From: Anisakis pegreffii
Lineage: Eukaryota; Nematoda; Chromadorea; Rhabditida; Anisakidae
Direction of reading: 5' to 3'
Assembly: GCA_035041965.1 (NCBI GenBank)
Contig: JAPYMA010000287.1
Coordinates: forward strand, 1-64,000
Length of the DNA: 64,000 bases
Positions 1-13,251 of this stretch are shown one piece after another. The notes under the pieces were generated by a model. That model was not told the origin of the DNA and did no database searches. It saw only the letters and a list, made by a program, of their open reading frames with translations. Made by a program: the position numbers and the translations under genes. Position 1 is the first letter of the stretch; each line of letters opens with the position of its first letter.

Positions 1-7
1 AGCTCAC

Positions 8-1313
8 AAATCGAAAGAGGTAGTGAAATGCTTCCTCTTGTATGCTGTCATGAAGACGTACTGAAAATAGCGTATATGCTTCCTCACGAAATGAATAAAG
101 CGTTCACATGAAAATATTTCCTCGAAAAAATCCGAATGATATTTCTAATTCACATTCCGAATGATTTCTTCGACATCTAAAGTGTTCTCGATAACCGCAT
201 CGCCGTTTTCGACTGTTTATCACTTTACAATTGAATCCTCATTCTAAACTGACCAATATTGGGATGCTGAAGTTTACGGCAAATGCGTGCCTCTCGTTCC
301 AACTTTTGGAAATCTGCAAACACACAAAAGATAGTTTCCAAAAACGAAAATTCCCAATCAACTACGCAACTACTTGTATCGCTCTGAATACCGAAGACAT
401 CATCAAATGGCTGCTCGCAGCGAACATCTCTGGCAATATTCAGATAGTACCATCGAAAAATCAGATCTAACGACAAGATCAAAAATCAACATTGGCGATT
501 CACCACGAGACGTTGTCTTTTTCACGTATGTCTAAGAAAACAGTGTTGTGCTGATGCAGTTCTTGAGTGTGCTCAAAGGTTCGATTTCCATAAGAGTTTT
601 GAATGCGTTCAAACCTCTTACAGAATTCATATTCATGACAAAAAGATTCGATGCGATGTCATTTCGCACCCACCATACCTCTTGCTGACAATTTCTTGGT
701 GTTGATAATTTTTGCAGCAAACTCCAAACCGGTACGCTTCTGAACGCATCGTCGCACGACAGAGAAGGCTCCCCTGCAATCAGACGGATGATTTCCTATA
801 CTTCACTCCGCCAAATAATTCCTCATCCCCCCTCGTCCTCCCCCTTCCCCTTTCCCCACCGTTAAAAAAATATGCAAGTTCCGCAATCAATTCAGCATAT
901 CAATACTGGTTCAGTCACCCACTATTCCAGTTCTTCTGATGTTTTCTGCACTATCATCAGAGTATTCTCGGTCAGCAGAATAGCGTAAATTTTTCCTCCC
1001 AATCACTCAATAGATAACTTCCTCTTCTCAACTCCGCTGAATTGCCTACCTCTAAAAAAACACGGGAAGATTATGTATTCGCAGTCAAGAGACCAACTCA
1101 CACGGTAAGCTAAAAATCCAAGCAACTGCCTGGATCAATAGCACCATGATGAAATAATTGAGCAATATCTTAAAGTAATGAATCAAAATCAAATTTCAAA
1201 CAACAACAAAAAAAAACCACTCACTTCCCAAGCTCTTCTTTCACCTCATAATTATCACTGAAATTCGTTGAAGTGTTATTCATGACGTTGTTCGTTGACG
1301 GCACAACGACCAT
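8..1313 (-). pseudogene. unc-43: Inverted partial copy of CaMKII, exons 1-4, with frameshift in exon 4
   Basis: Four coding exons are repeated on the minus strand: exon 1 at 1225-1313 (start codon complement at 1311-1313), exon 2 at 679-773, exon 3 at 254-313 and exon 4 at 8-60. Exons 1-3 keep reading frame and splice sites. Exon 4 is 53 nt instead of 55: the stretch coding for YLVFDL lacks two bases (near position 16), which shifts the frame before the donor GTGAGC at 7-2. The copy is truncated by the window edge, so any exons 5 onward are out of sight. It could be a broken duplicate, a second haplotype with an error, or part of an assembly fold-back. Calling it a pseudogene is an inference from the single frameshift. 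Confidence 0.7.
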
Positions 1314-4300
1314 TATTTGCTGACCAAATACTCAACACATCACTATCGTTTGTGGCTGCTAACACTTGATCGCTGCTATTTTCGTCTTTTGCAATCAACT
1401 GAGTTTGATCGTTTCGAATCACTTCTCGCGAATATGCTCAATCGTATCGGCCAGTGAATCTCAAGTTCTGTGAGCGATCACAATTCTGCAATTCGTTGTA
1501 GGTAACGAACTGATTTGCTAGAGTTATCGTCACGAACGCGAACACGTCAACACGACGATAAATGGCAATGAATGTTGGAATGCAAAGGCATTTATCTTCG
1601 AAAACAGCAGCTAATAAATAAATGAGACAATCCGAGAGCTCTATCAGCACTAAAATCACATCCGGTACAAGCATCCAAAGTAGACTAGAATCACGAACTA
1701 ATAACAGGAAATGTACGCCTTTCATATGATGCACCGAAACAGAAGTCTTTGAGCGGAAAAGATATTGCGAAGTACTCAGAGTTCCACTGATGAACAGACG
1801 ACGGGCACTAATAAGCCACTCGCTCACTGTCATAAGAAACGAATCGAGATTAAAATACGATGTATGCAGATTTGAACCGAATCAACGGCTGCAGTCATAC
1901 AACTGCGATCGTTCCAAATTCGTCAACGTGAATTTCAACTAAAGCGGCTGGCAGTACTAAATTTTTGTCGGTTATGTTTCTCATCGCAGTTGTCAGACAT
2001 GAGTTCAGCTCGCAATTGCTCTGGTGGTTGCCGCATTGATGTGTGCATTCGTTCTTAAGTTTGGCTTACCACAAATCGATGCGAGTTTTTGCATCGTCAA
2101 GATTTTTATTGTAAACAAAATGTTTGTGCAACTCAACAACGATGAATCAACAACGCTGCTGAGTGAGAGCTGTGAAAGATGAGATGCTGAAGATTAGATA
2201 GCTGCTGCTGCAAGATGGAACCCTAGATAAAAACAACGCCGATTGCTGATCGGAGAAGCTCCAAACGGATAGAAAATAAACCAACCATCTAGCTCATAAT
2301 CGAAAATTCGGTGCCTTGCTCGGACTCCCGTACAGGAGCAACTGATATATATATACATAAAACAGATCCGAATTCATAAATCATTTCAAAGTATTCATTT
2401 CAATTGCTCGTATAATGCTGTGTGTGTCATTTCTCACATGTTTTCAGTGGATTGCAACGAAAAGCTCACAGTGAATTGCTCAACGGTCAAACGCTTATAA
2501 AATGGCGATGAATTTTGTGAAAGAAGGAAATTGTGCAACAAGTTTCGTCGGCACAGCAACATGCAAAACAAACATTCGACTCTTCTCTACTACACCTGAG
2601 TCGTTTTCGTTGCAAGCAAAGAATGTGATGTTATTCGCATTTCACTGCAACACTCAAACCTTTAGGTAATTGACACGAAACCATTTTAGAACAAATACAA
2701 TCGCGTAATACTCAAACATGTTTTTCGTCGTCAACATTCATCCTTCAATGATTACTAATGCTCGTGATGGTTGTTCGATGATCAATTTCATCCACAGGGA
2801 CGATGATTATCTCAGATTAGACTATAATTGTTCCGTGTCGAACTACAGCCAATCCAATCCGAAGTAAGCCACAAATGAAAGCCATAGGAAACAAATGCGA
2901 TATTGAGCGCACAATAAGTGCTTGTTTGATGAGCTGAGAGAATCCTCAATAATCCGACTATCTCCAACTAGACATCTACAAACTGGATTTTGATGAATTT
3001 GATGAGTTCCACTGAATTGACGTCTATTACCAGTTGATCGAATCAAAAAAGGTGAATAATTTGTTCAATACGAGCAGGTTGTCATCAATGATCTTTGTTC
3101 AAAAGAATGTCCCTATGCAGCACAACTTTTTGAAATTTCAAATTGTTGTATCCTATCTTCAGTGAGCTTTTTCTTACTTCCTCGAGCAATGTTCCTCTTC
3201 TTTGTGCAGTTCTAATTTTCCATCGCTTTCTCACAATCGATTTTTCAAATCACTGCATCGCTAGAGAATGCTTCAATTATTCCGCGAAAGATTAATCGCC
3301 ATGAGCTGAACGCCTCGAGAAGCTCTAATGCGGCACGAACGAATGCACGATGCAATGGAGAACCGCAAGAAATTACAATTAGCGCGAATAAATTGTTGAT
3401 GGCGTCAGAGATTTCCCATAGCACACTAATTTTCCATAAAAATGAACTAATATATTAAACGATATTGCATTTCAAATTTCATATGTTTGCATAAGTTTTG
3501 ATAATATTGCCGAGATGAAACGGCGCCAGCATTCAGCGAATATAAAATGCATTTTGTTTTGTTGTTGCATTTTATTTTCATAAATTTTTCATACCATTTT
3601 TTATGGATGGCATCAACAATAATATTATGGGCGCTTTGACATTTCTTCCAACAAATTTTTATGATTTTCTTTTGCCTAACGCTAACGCGCTGCTGGTATT
3701 CATCAAAACATTCACCAATAGGAAAGTGCATTCGGTGAAGTCGTTACTTAATGCATTGAAAGTAAAAGTCGTTTATCAATTATGCATTCTTTCGTCAACT
3801 CTTTTCGTTCCGTTCCATTTATATTTATGCATTCAATCACCATATTGCAACGTTCACACGCAATATTCATTTGGGAATTTACGCGCACATACATACATAC
3901 ACACATACAGTTATTCAACGCTGACATCAATAAGCGCATCAGCATATCAACATATCAGCATAGCAGCACATTGATTCAGCTTCTCCCTAAGAGTTCGATG
4001 GTTCAAGCATCTAACTGAAACGGCAAATATTATTCGATTCTTCAAACGAATTCACATTGATCTTGTATGCGACGAACATTCTCACAATAATCATCTTTCG
4101 TTGCGTTGGAAATAAACAAGAAAATGTCATAAATTGAACTGAGAGTAAAGCACATTTCTGGCATTTTACGTGCGATAATGAAGCCAATATTCCTTGAGGA
4201 ATTTTACCGGCCATGCTTGGAAGTTCATAACGAATACGAACTTCAGTGATCAGTCCCAAAAGCTTCACGGAATCCCACGGCAGAAATGCAGATTGCTCGG

Positions 4301-7300
4301 ATCCCTCATGTGCATGAAGAAATATGCACAACTGTGGACATTTTACGATATGTTACGCATCAAACCTGCATACAACAACCGTACGGAACACGTCAACGGC
4401 TCGATCGTCAATATTACAGATTTTGTTTAATGCATTTGAGAAACGGATTCACTCTCCATTCTCATGCAATTCAATCCATGAGATTGGCTTAAAAAAACAT
4501 ACAGACACGAAATTCTTCTTCTGCAACCACGCACTTGAACATATCTGACAAACTGTAGTTACTCAAGGCTTACTGACGTAGTTGATGTTCATTTGTCATT
4601 TGGGATTGCGTCGATGAATTAAATTAAAAGAGGAGGAGATCGCATGAAAGACGAGATGCGTTCATCTTTCGAATGCATCTTTGTTACAGTAGATATGCAT
4701 CGCTGCGGATGACAACCGCAGCGAGAGGATTAGAATCCGAGAGCAGTTGAAATTAATTTAGTATATGATGATGAATATTGTATAATGAGTAGGCTGATTT
4801 ATGCGCAGAGCTTCATTAGGTCGACGCGGATAAGCTGTCATAATCTGAGAGGATAGATAAGATACCCGGATAACGCAACTCACACGTAGGCACTTCAACA
4901 TTATGCTTATTCAGTAGACAATATTATGCGCATTATACACATGTATACCGCACCGCGTATGGTACCATATGCGGCATGAACACTTTAGCTGTGTGGGGAA
5001 TGAGCGATGAGTCAAAAAAAATTTATCAATAGATGACTGTGAGGAAGGCAACATTAAAGTTACAGCCAGTCGTCAGCCAGCCAGCCGAATGAGCTAGCTG
5101 TCCCTTGAGAAGAACACATAGTAAGCATAGAATTTAGTTTCCATCCTCTTCTGTTCTTCTTCAAAATGTTGAATTTATCCTTCATTGGTTTGCGTATCCG
5201 CTCGATACGCTCATTCATTTCTTTCATACTGTTAGCGACTCACTCGAAGTGCTCAACTAACACAGTAGTGTATTCCATTTTGTGTCTCCTTAGCGTTTTG
5301 CATTTACATGACATCTTCGTAGAATACATTTCACGATCTTATCAAGTACGTTCGTAACCAGCGATCACAATTGCAAACGCATTCTAGCAAACATCATCGA
5401 ATGGGTTATCAATTTCCATATTTTTGTGAAAGAATGTGACTGGAGAATGAAATCCCAATTTGTTGAAAATGAAAGTTTGTTAGACGTTTCCTGGAGAGTT
5501 ATTGATTGAATGATACAAAATGAACGACTATTCCCATTGGAATGTACACATTTCCCAAGCCGATTTTAATCGCGAATGTCTGAACGCATTCCTCTAGTAC
5601 TGCATCCGCTTCGAGAACTCTCCCGAAGTGAACTGAAAGGAAGTATTGCTAGATATTCGCCAGAAGTATTTTGTCCAATTAACATATCAACATCTCAGAC
5701 GATAAAGGAAGAAACATGAAACTGGAAGTAACAAGTCAGAAGTTATAGACAATATATGCGTATAATCATCATACGACGACGAATACGCTACGAAACGTTA
5801 ATAGAATGATGATGCATACACATAAATTAATCATAATCATCGCAGACGCGATTCAGCGCTAAACGCCGTACCAACGAACGAATAAAAGCAATTATTATTA
5901 GATGGAATCATGAGCACATTTGCTGATCGATAATCGCAATTCGCATTCATAATCAACTGCTCTGGCAAGTTGTTGTTGTTCATCGCCAGAATTCAACTTA
6001 AAAACAGTCGATTTTTAAACGAGAATAATTTTCACTGAATTCACACACACACATATATATATATATATATACACCTGAGAGACTACCTAACACTAGCGAA
6101 TTTTTTCCGAGCACTGCGGTAGCAAGCCATTGCACATGAATGTTCATCATTACCACTGCCATTTTAATATTTTCTATTCGATGCACTTAAAAAAATGAAA
6201 ATATATCGATATAACTGTGTACATGCATACAAGCGCACTCCATACATCATAGGATTATAAGCATTGAAATAATATACAGTCAAAACCATTTTCTTGTTGC
6301 TTTTTCGAATCACTTCCTTAATAGTGGAAGTGTTTTAATTTCAGTTTTTTTGCTGCCTCGTCTTGCCCTTCCCATTCTTCCTCCCCCACCATGACCACCA
6401 TCGTTATCCTACTTAATGTCACGAAATCGCAATGTTTACCGTTACATGCCAGCCGTCTTCAGGTGGATAATTTATAATTGCTCTCATTCGCTTTTTAACT
6501 GTTAACCTCCGGAAATCCCAACCATCATAGAGCGTTGTCATTGCAATCGAAATTCTCGAAATGATCCACAAACGGTAACTATAAACGCTAATTAATCACA
6601 TCACATCATGTCACAATATAAATTTTCAAGGAGCAAAAAAAAAAATGGTCCGACTGAAGTGAGCAATAAGCGAAGCTTCAATTCTGCATCCATCAAACAA
6701 TTATTATACAAACGATCATAAGCATGACTCAAAAATGTGCTCGATTATTGGTCATTACAATGAATGATCGAAAAAATCTTCAAACAGGAGTGTCAAACGT
6801 AGACGAATGAAAACGAAACCGTCGAGTGTGATGGTGCTACAAGAAAGTGTTTTCACTTCTTGTAGGAGTGTTCGTTAAAATTGTGATGAGAATTGTTCAT
6901 TTCGAGTGGATCTGATTGGATGGATAGCACATGGAATAGCGAATGGGTAATGAAGCGTGTCTGTTATCAAACAAATGCACGATGTTAGCAATTTGATGTG
7001 TTTTTAGGGTGAATGAAAGCAAAACGATTGACCTTTTTGTGGGTAAAGTATGAGCGTAAATAAACATAACGTTGTAGGAAAACGAGAGATGTACGTTGAG
7101 GATTGGTAAATGTTGATGAATAGCAACAGCAATCAGTGATTGGAATCGATGAAACTGATAAGAGTCAAGAGCATGCATATCAATTGAACACCACTTGACA
7201 TGTCAACCACGAAGCGAGTGAAGAGTCAATTTTCGCTGCAGAATTGTCTCGTTGAATTTCTGCACTTTTGCGGCTGGTTTGCTGTCGCCAAAGATTTAAA

Positions 7301-10300
7301 AACCTCAGTAGAAGTAAAGCTTACAAAGTCGATTAGTTTTCGATTTGTTTTGTTGGTAACATTTCATAACAATTGCCAAATGAGTTTTTAACGCCGCATT
7401 CATTCATTCAGTTCGTTCTGAATGAATTAACGACAATAGCGTCAAATGCTATTTGTTGTGTATTACGTCACCTATGAACAATCCGGTTCTCAGTGTGTGG
7501 AATCACACCTTGACGCATTCATTGATCGATCGGCTCGACGACGATTCAATTGATCATTTCCTAGATCGTTTTTACTCTCACAAACTCGCAACACCATTTT
7601 GCATTTCTTTTTGCCTCGTTGCATATCTTATAGTTAATTCGGATTGCCATTGGTAAAGCACTTCAAAAACTTACTCATCTTACAAACAAAAACATTCAAA
7701 TCAGATGCGTCATTCTTTTGAATGCATTTATTGACCTTCAAATGTTTACAATGTGCAAAATCGGATCACTGCAATTCACCTCTATTGCATACTTATCTTT
7801 GCTTGCAGCTTTACCTCAACTTCTAACATTTCCAAAAGATTCGAACGTTAGCATCGCGATTTCCTCAGCTACATAAATCTAGCAACCCTAACAAAATCAC
7901 TTCTCGTAGCAACTCCTAAAGAACGCTTATTCATCCCTTTTGTAGAGTCTTTTGCTCTTCATTCATTCCTTTTCCTTGATGTTTGATTACAGTTCACGCG
8001 TTGATATCGCAATGAAAAGTTAATCAAAAATATCCTTCTTCAAGTATTCATCAGTTTCAGGACACCTTCATCGTTTCGAGTAGTTTCATCGGGTGGCTGA
8101 ACTCTTTACCATTCCACCAATCTCATCAGTTTCGATCCTCATTTCTCCTCTGAGTATTGTCGTCACTGTGTCACCGTCATCTTCCTAATCACTGTCCACC
8201 TCTCTCTTCAAAATTATCATAGTTGTTATGAGTGTATTCATTCACGCCCCAACATTTCATCATGCTATCCATCTCCTGTCCTCAATTTTTATTAAATAAT
8301 TATTTTAAAAAATATATTTTGTGTGATAGAATTCTGTTGCGCCATAGCAGCGTACCACCAGACAGATCCTTTTCACCTAACAATATATAACCACAATGAA
8401 CCAAAAACTACATTTATAGACTTTAAACTCAGAATGCTATCCATCACTTCCTCCCCATCCCTTTCCCCCTTTTGATGATAACCTTTGACGACAATAATTT
8501 CATAGGGAACGCGATCCTAATTAAAAAGCACGAAAATAGCTTCTTCACAAAATGAACAGTAAAGGTGTCTAAATTTGGAACATTTGAAAGTTTTTCGTTC
8601 GCACGTACTCGCCGACGATATTTGATCCCTTCGAACATGACGGAATGAGTTCGTGAATACAAAGCACAAAATTGAGTGGAAACGATTCGAATGAATTGCT
8701 CCTTTTTTTGCATTGAATGAAAAGAAAATGAAATTTCATCGAGATATCTCATTGTCAGTAACGATAGACTACTACTTCAGAATGATTTACGATAGTTCAC
8801 TGAACATTAAGTTTGCGATGGCTGAACTCTAAACCACTGTTGACGACAATACAAGCGAGCAATTTCTTAACACCAATATTGTATTATCTAGTGAACACTT
8901 CTGCAGTGTTCAAAACGATACCTATGCGTAACTCAAAAATGAGCGCATATTACAAAATACTTCGTTCCGAAGCAATTTACATGAATCGAATTGAGCAATG
9001 ACCATCCCCATGCCGCGTTCGGTAGTGCAATCGGAACCGAACCATTATCACATATCACCGTTTTTCACATAAGAATTCGACACATGCATATTCGAGCGTA
9101 CTAACTGAGTCAGTTGCTGGGTGGAGTAGAGTAGCGATTAAGAACGCTGTATGGGATTAGTTGTTGAACGTCAAATATCTGTTTATTAAACAAGATGATA
9201 TCAACAAACAAGTTGTCAATAGACCGACCAACTACTCTGTGTTACTACTGATTATTCTACTCGTTTCTGTGTTTATTCGAATAGATACATGTCTTTCACT
9301 TAAACTAAGTACTCCTCAACCAAGAAGAAACGGCAAGACACGTCCGAGAATGACAATGAAATTTGATGATGATGATGAGTTAGTTGTGTGCGCTTCCCAA
9401 TGAGTAGTTTTATCATGAGCAACAATTCAAGCGATCAACGATAAATGTATATTGCGACAACTTCAATGACAATTCTCATTTGGCTTCATTTCATTAGTCA
9501 TCAGCGAAGAATGCGAATGTCAACGAATAACGCTAATTAATCGTAACAAACCGCGATGTTTATCGCATTTTCATTATTTCTATAAGTGATATGGGTGTTG
9601 TTATGCTGATTCATCATAAGATAATCGATAAAAACGAGACGGGGAAAACAAAGAGTTGAACAAGCGTAGAAATATTAGCCTTTTAAGATGGGTAGGTAGG
9701 TGAACTGATCGAAGTTTCATTTAAAGTATTGTCGAAGACGGATGTCACGATGTATGCAGAAACAAATCTCAAGTTCACTTTCTCCACTGATATCATTTCA
9801 TTGAATGCGCCGCTAATATTCGCTGATTCGAATCGTATAAGTTCAATGGGATGCTAGACAACTTGGAAGATTCATTAATGAAAGCCATCCGGCTTCATAA
9901 CAAAACGTTAAGGACAGCATCGGAGCGTACCATGAAGGCACAAGCTTGTTGAAAAGAGGCACTAAGATATGAAAATATAAAACGAATATGATTAGAAAGA
10001 GTAGTTGATTGCTGTTGTTTAATAATCAGAGAAGAAAGCATGATGAGCAATGCATCGTGAATTATACAGCTTCAACATCGTAACGACGACGTATGTGTTT
10101 GTTTGCATGAGTATGTATGGTCGGTCATGTGCATATACACATACATGCTTGAGTGTGAGTGTTTGGTGGTGGACTAACGCATGAGCCAATGCATAGAATG
10201 CATGAATCGAATGAGTTTGTCGTCGGCATAGTTAAGGGCGGAGCCGTGATGGGCAATGACGACAGGAATTAGTTTGCGCAATCCATGCACCGATCATAAT

Positions 10301-11443
10301 CGCCAGCTTGCTCGGCTCGGCTCTCTAACTCGACTGAGGATAAACTAGGCATGAACACGAGAATGAGTGGTTTACTGATGCTGAAACATTACTCAAGGAA
10401 CGATAACAATTAGCGCATGTTGGCCTGTGCGTGTGTTTGCGTTTTTGCATAAACGCATTTGTACGGATAATTCAAGTAGTTTTTGTTCGTTATGAATCGA
10501 ATATTCTCAGAATTAGATTAACATTTTTGACTGGTTGCTAATTTTCGGTAACATACGTCAGTCAATCAGTCAATACGTTGACAATGTTCGAGTGCATAAA
10601 TTGTCGATGAGAGATAATTCGCATATTCCGATAATCATGTATGGCAAGTGAGTGGTCTCGAGACTGCGCCATTCTAGGTGCATTTCAGCAGAATTTTATT
10701 TCAGTCAGCAAATGAGACGAAATACATTGGCGATTGATTTTGTACATAGAAAAGGCCAAATAAAAGTATTCGTCACATGATACGATCTTTTTTTCTGTTG
10801 AGCCGAATCAAAAAAACCTTTCGTGCCCACATCAGCCGCTTTCGATGTAACAAAAATACACAAATCAGAAATTTGTTGCCTTCAAGAATCCCGTAAATCT
10901 TCCGAATAAACAATTCACAGCTATGCAATGAACACTTACATCTTGTCAGTGTGATAGTTTGATGCTGAAGAAGAAATCCGATGAAACCATTCTGCACAAT
11001 TTAATCGTTAATTTTCTCGCCGATCACATCGCACAGGCAAATCGACTCGACTCGAATGGAGCCGTGATTTAGAATGCAATCGCATAAGTTGAAAGATGCA
11101 CTCGAAGGGTTTATAGCAGACATTATAGTTTACTGTGCTGTTTATCTTAACGAATAGCAGCGCTTCTTCATGTTTACTAAGAATCCAATTCAAATGCGGT
11201 GAAATGACGTCGGCTTATAACGGTAAACTGATCAGAAAAGTGAGAGGAAAAACGAAAAAAAGAATGCGGTTAGGTAGATGAATGCAATTCTAGAGCTGAC
11301 TGCTTTCTGCGGTGATTTCATGCGAGTTGCTCATTAATAACGTATTATCAATGAATGCAGAGGAATAGCTATGGCTGTCTGTAGAACATTCAATTTATTA
11401 TTAATTAAATGCGGTCATCCAAATGAATCGACGAACATTCACA

Positions 11444-11534
<91 letters not shown>

Positions 11535-12303
11535 ATACATTTATTATCAAGTACTACGGAAAATTTTCGCTACCACACATTTGTATGGTATACGAATATG
11601 TCTAGTTTAGAGATAATATATCTAATTGTAAGCATATGAAAACATAATATTTGTTGTGGCTTTCGTACAGCACATTTTGACGAATGAAACGAAGCCAGTC
11701 GAAAAGCTGCTGAGTGCAACGGGCGATAGATAGACGGCGTTGAGGTTCCTACAGCATAAAAACCAGTTCAGTGGGCGATATCTAGCGAAGCATTTCGCTC
11801 ATCTTCTTTCAAAAAAAAAATCATGTCACAAGCAAACACACAGCTCTCATTTTTTTGATCTGTTTATGTCAGTTACGATTTATTTGTTTAAATCTTTTTT
11901 AAATGTTAATTAAACAAATCACTTCATCAGATCAATCGTTGGTCAGTAATGAAGAACCGAGTTTGTCATTGAGAGGATTCGAAAATGTTTCCTGAAAAGC
12001 TTCGAATCGATCTGATTCCATAACGGCAGTTAGGAAGTGTTGCTAGACTCTGACGAGTTGTCTTCGACAATCATCACATCAAACGATCGCACAAAACCGA
12101 TTCAATCGCGTCCTACTATGATTTATTACGGTGTTCTCTGCTCAACGACTCAAACGAGAATGCACATCGCTTATCAGAAACAAAACGAATGTGCTCACAA
12201 GTCAACGGAGTTTTCTGATTTCATTACATCGCACAACTGAATTGAACTGCGCTGTCTTTATTGTTCTTTTTTTCACACGAGCACTCTCCTTTGATCTCGT
12301 TCA
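1314..12303. other. Gene-poor DNA upstream of the left CaMKII copy
   Basis: About 11 kb without a supportable gene. Open frames here are short (at most about 120 codons), have no recognisable domains and mirror those in the right arm. Present are an AT dinucleotide tract (11446-11527), a short CA/TA tract (about 6045-6071) and homopolymer runs. It presumably contains promoter and 5' untranslated sequence of the left copy, but I cannot locate elements. Confidence 0.5.
11446..11527. repeat. (AT)41 microsatellite, left arm
   Basis: Uninterrupted alternating AT over 82 bases. Its mirror copy at 13167-13248 has exactly the same length. Confidence 0.95.
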
Positions 12304-12390
12304 CCTGATTTTATTTCTCAAATGATTCGTGCTCATGTGCCACTCTTGAAATCGGAACGAGTGTTTTTCGTCGATTGAATTCGAGTTATT
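12304..12390. other. Unique spacer at palindrome centre
   Basis: These 87 bases separate the two arms. Pairing stops after the left GTTCA at 12299-12303 and resumes at TGAAT, 12391-12395. The spacer is not self-complementary overall; only CACTC (12341) and GAGTG (12359) can pair. It contains no ORF of interest. It is a cleanly defined junction suitable for testing whether the inverted arrangement exists in the genome. Confidence 0.9.
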
Positions 12391-13159
12391 TGAATGAGAT
12401 CAAAGGAGAGTGCTCGTGTGAAAAAAAGAACAATAAAGACAGCGCAGTTCAATTCAGTTGTGCGATGTAATGAAATCAGAAAACTCCGTTGACTTGTGAG
12501 CACATTCGTTTTGTTTCTGATAAGCGATGTGCATTCTCGTTTGAGTCGTTGAGCAGAGAACACCGTAATAAATCATAGTAGGACGCGATTGAATCGGTTT
12601 TGTGCGATCGTTTGATGTGATGATTGTCGAAGACAACTCGTCAGAGTCTAGCAACACTTCCTAACTGCCGTTATGGAATCAGATCGATTCGAAGCTTTTC
12701 AGGAAACATTTTCGAATCCTCTCAATGACAAACTCGGTTCTTCATTACTGACCAACGATTGATCTGATGAAGTGATTTGTTTAATTAACATTTAAAAAAG
12801 ATTTAAACAAATAAATCGTAACTGACATAAACAGATCAAAAAAATGAGAGCTGTGTGTTTGCTTGTGACATGATTTTTTTTTTGAAAGAAGATGAGCGAA
12901 ATGCTTCGCTAGATATCGCCCACTGAACTGGTTTTTATGCTGTAGGAACCTCAACGCCGTCTATCTATCGCCCGTTGCACTCAGCAGCTTTTCGACTGGC
13001 TTCGTTTCATTCGTCAAAATGTGCTGTACGAAAGCCACAACAAATATTATGTTTTCATATGCTTACAATTAGATATATTATCTCTAAACTAGACATATTC
13101 GTATACCATACAAATGTGTGGTAGCGAAAATTTTCCGTAGTACTTGATAATAAATGTAT

Positions 13160-13166
<7 letters not shown>

Positions 13167-13248
<82 letters not shown>
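13167..13248. repeat. (AT)41 microsatellite, right arm
   Basis: Uninterrupted alternating AT over 82 bases, paired position by position with 11446-11527 (sums 24694). Confidence 0.95.

Positions 13249-13251
<3 letters not shown>

Larger units (their letters stand above)
1..12303. repeat. Left arm of 12.3-kb inverted repeat
   Basis: The arm is the reverse complement of 12391-24687. Paired positions sum to 24686-24688 in the outer part, 24689 from about 6.9 kb, 24695 from about 8.4 kb and 24694 next to the centre, so only a handful of small indels separate the arms (for example a 6-bp indel near 7632 and a 2-base homopolymer difference near 6640). I saw roughly two dozen differences while reading and did not count exhaustively; identity is at least about 99.5%. 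The outer boundary cannot be seen because the arm runs off the window start. It carries inverted copies of CaMKII exons 1-4 and otherwise no recognisable gene. Confidence 0.97.
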
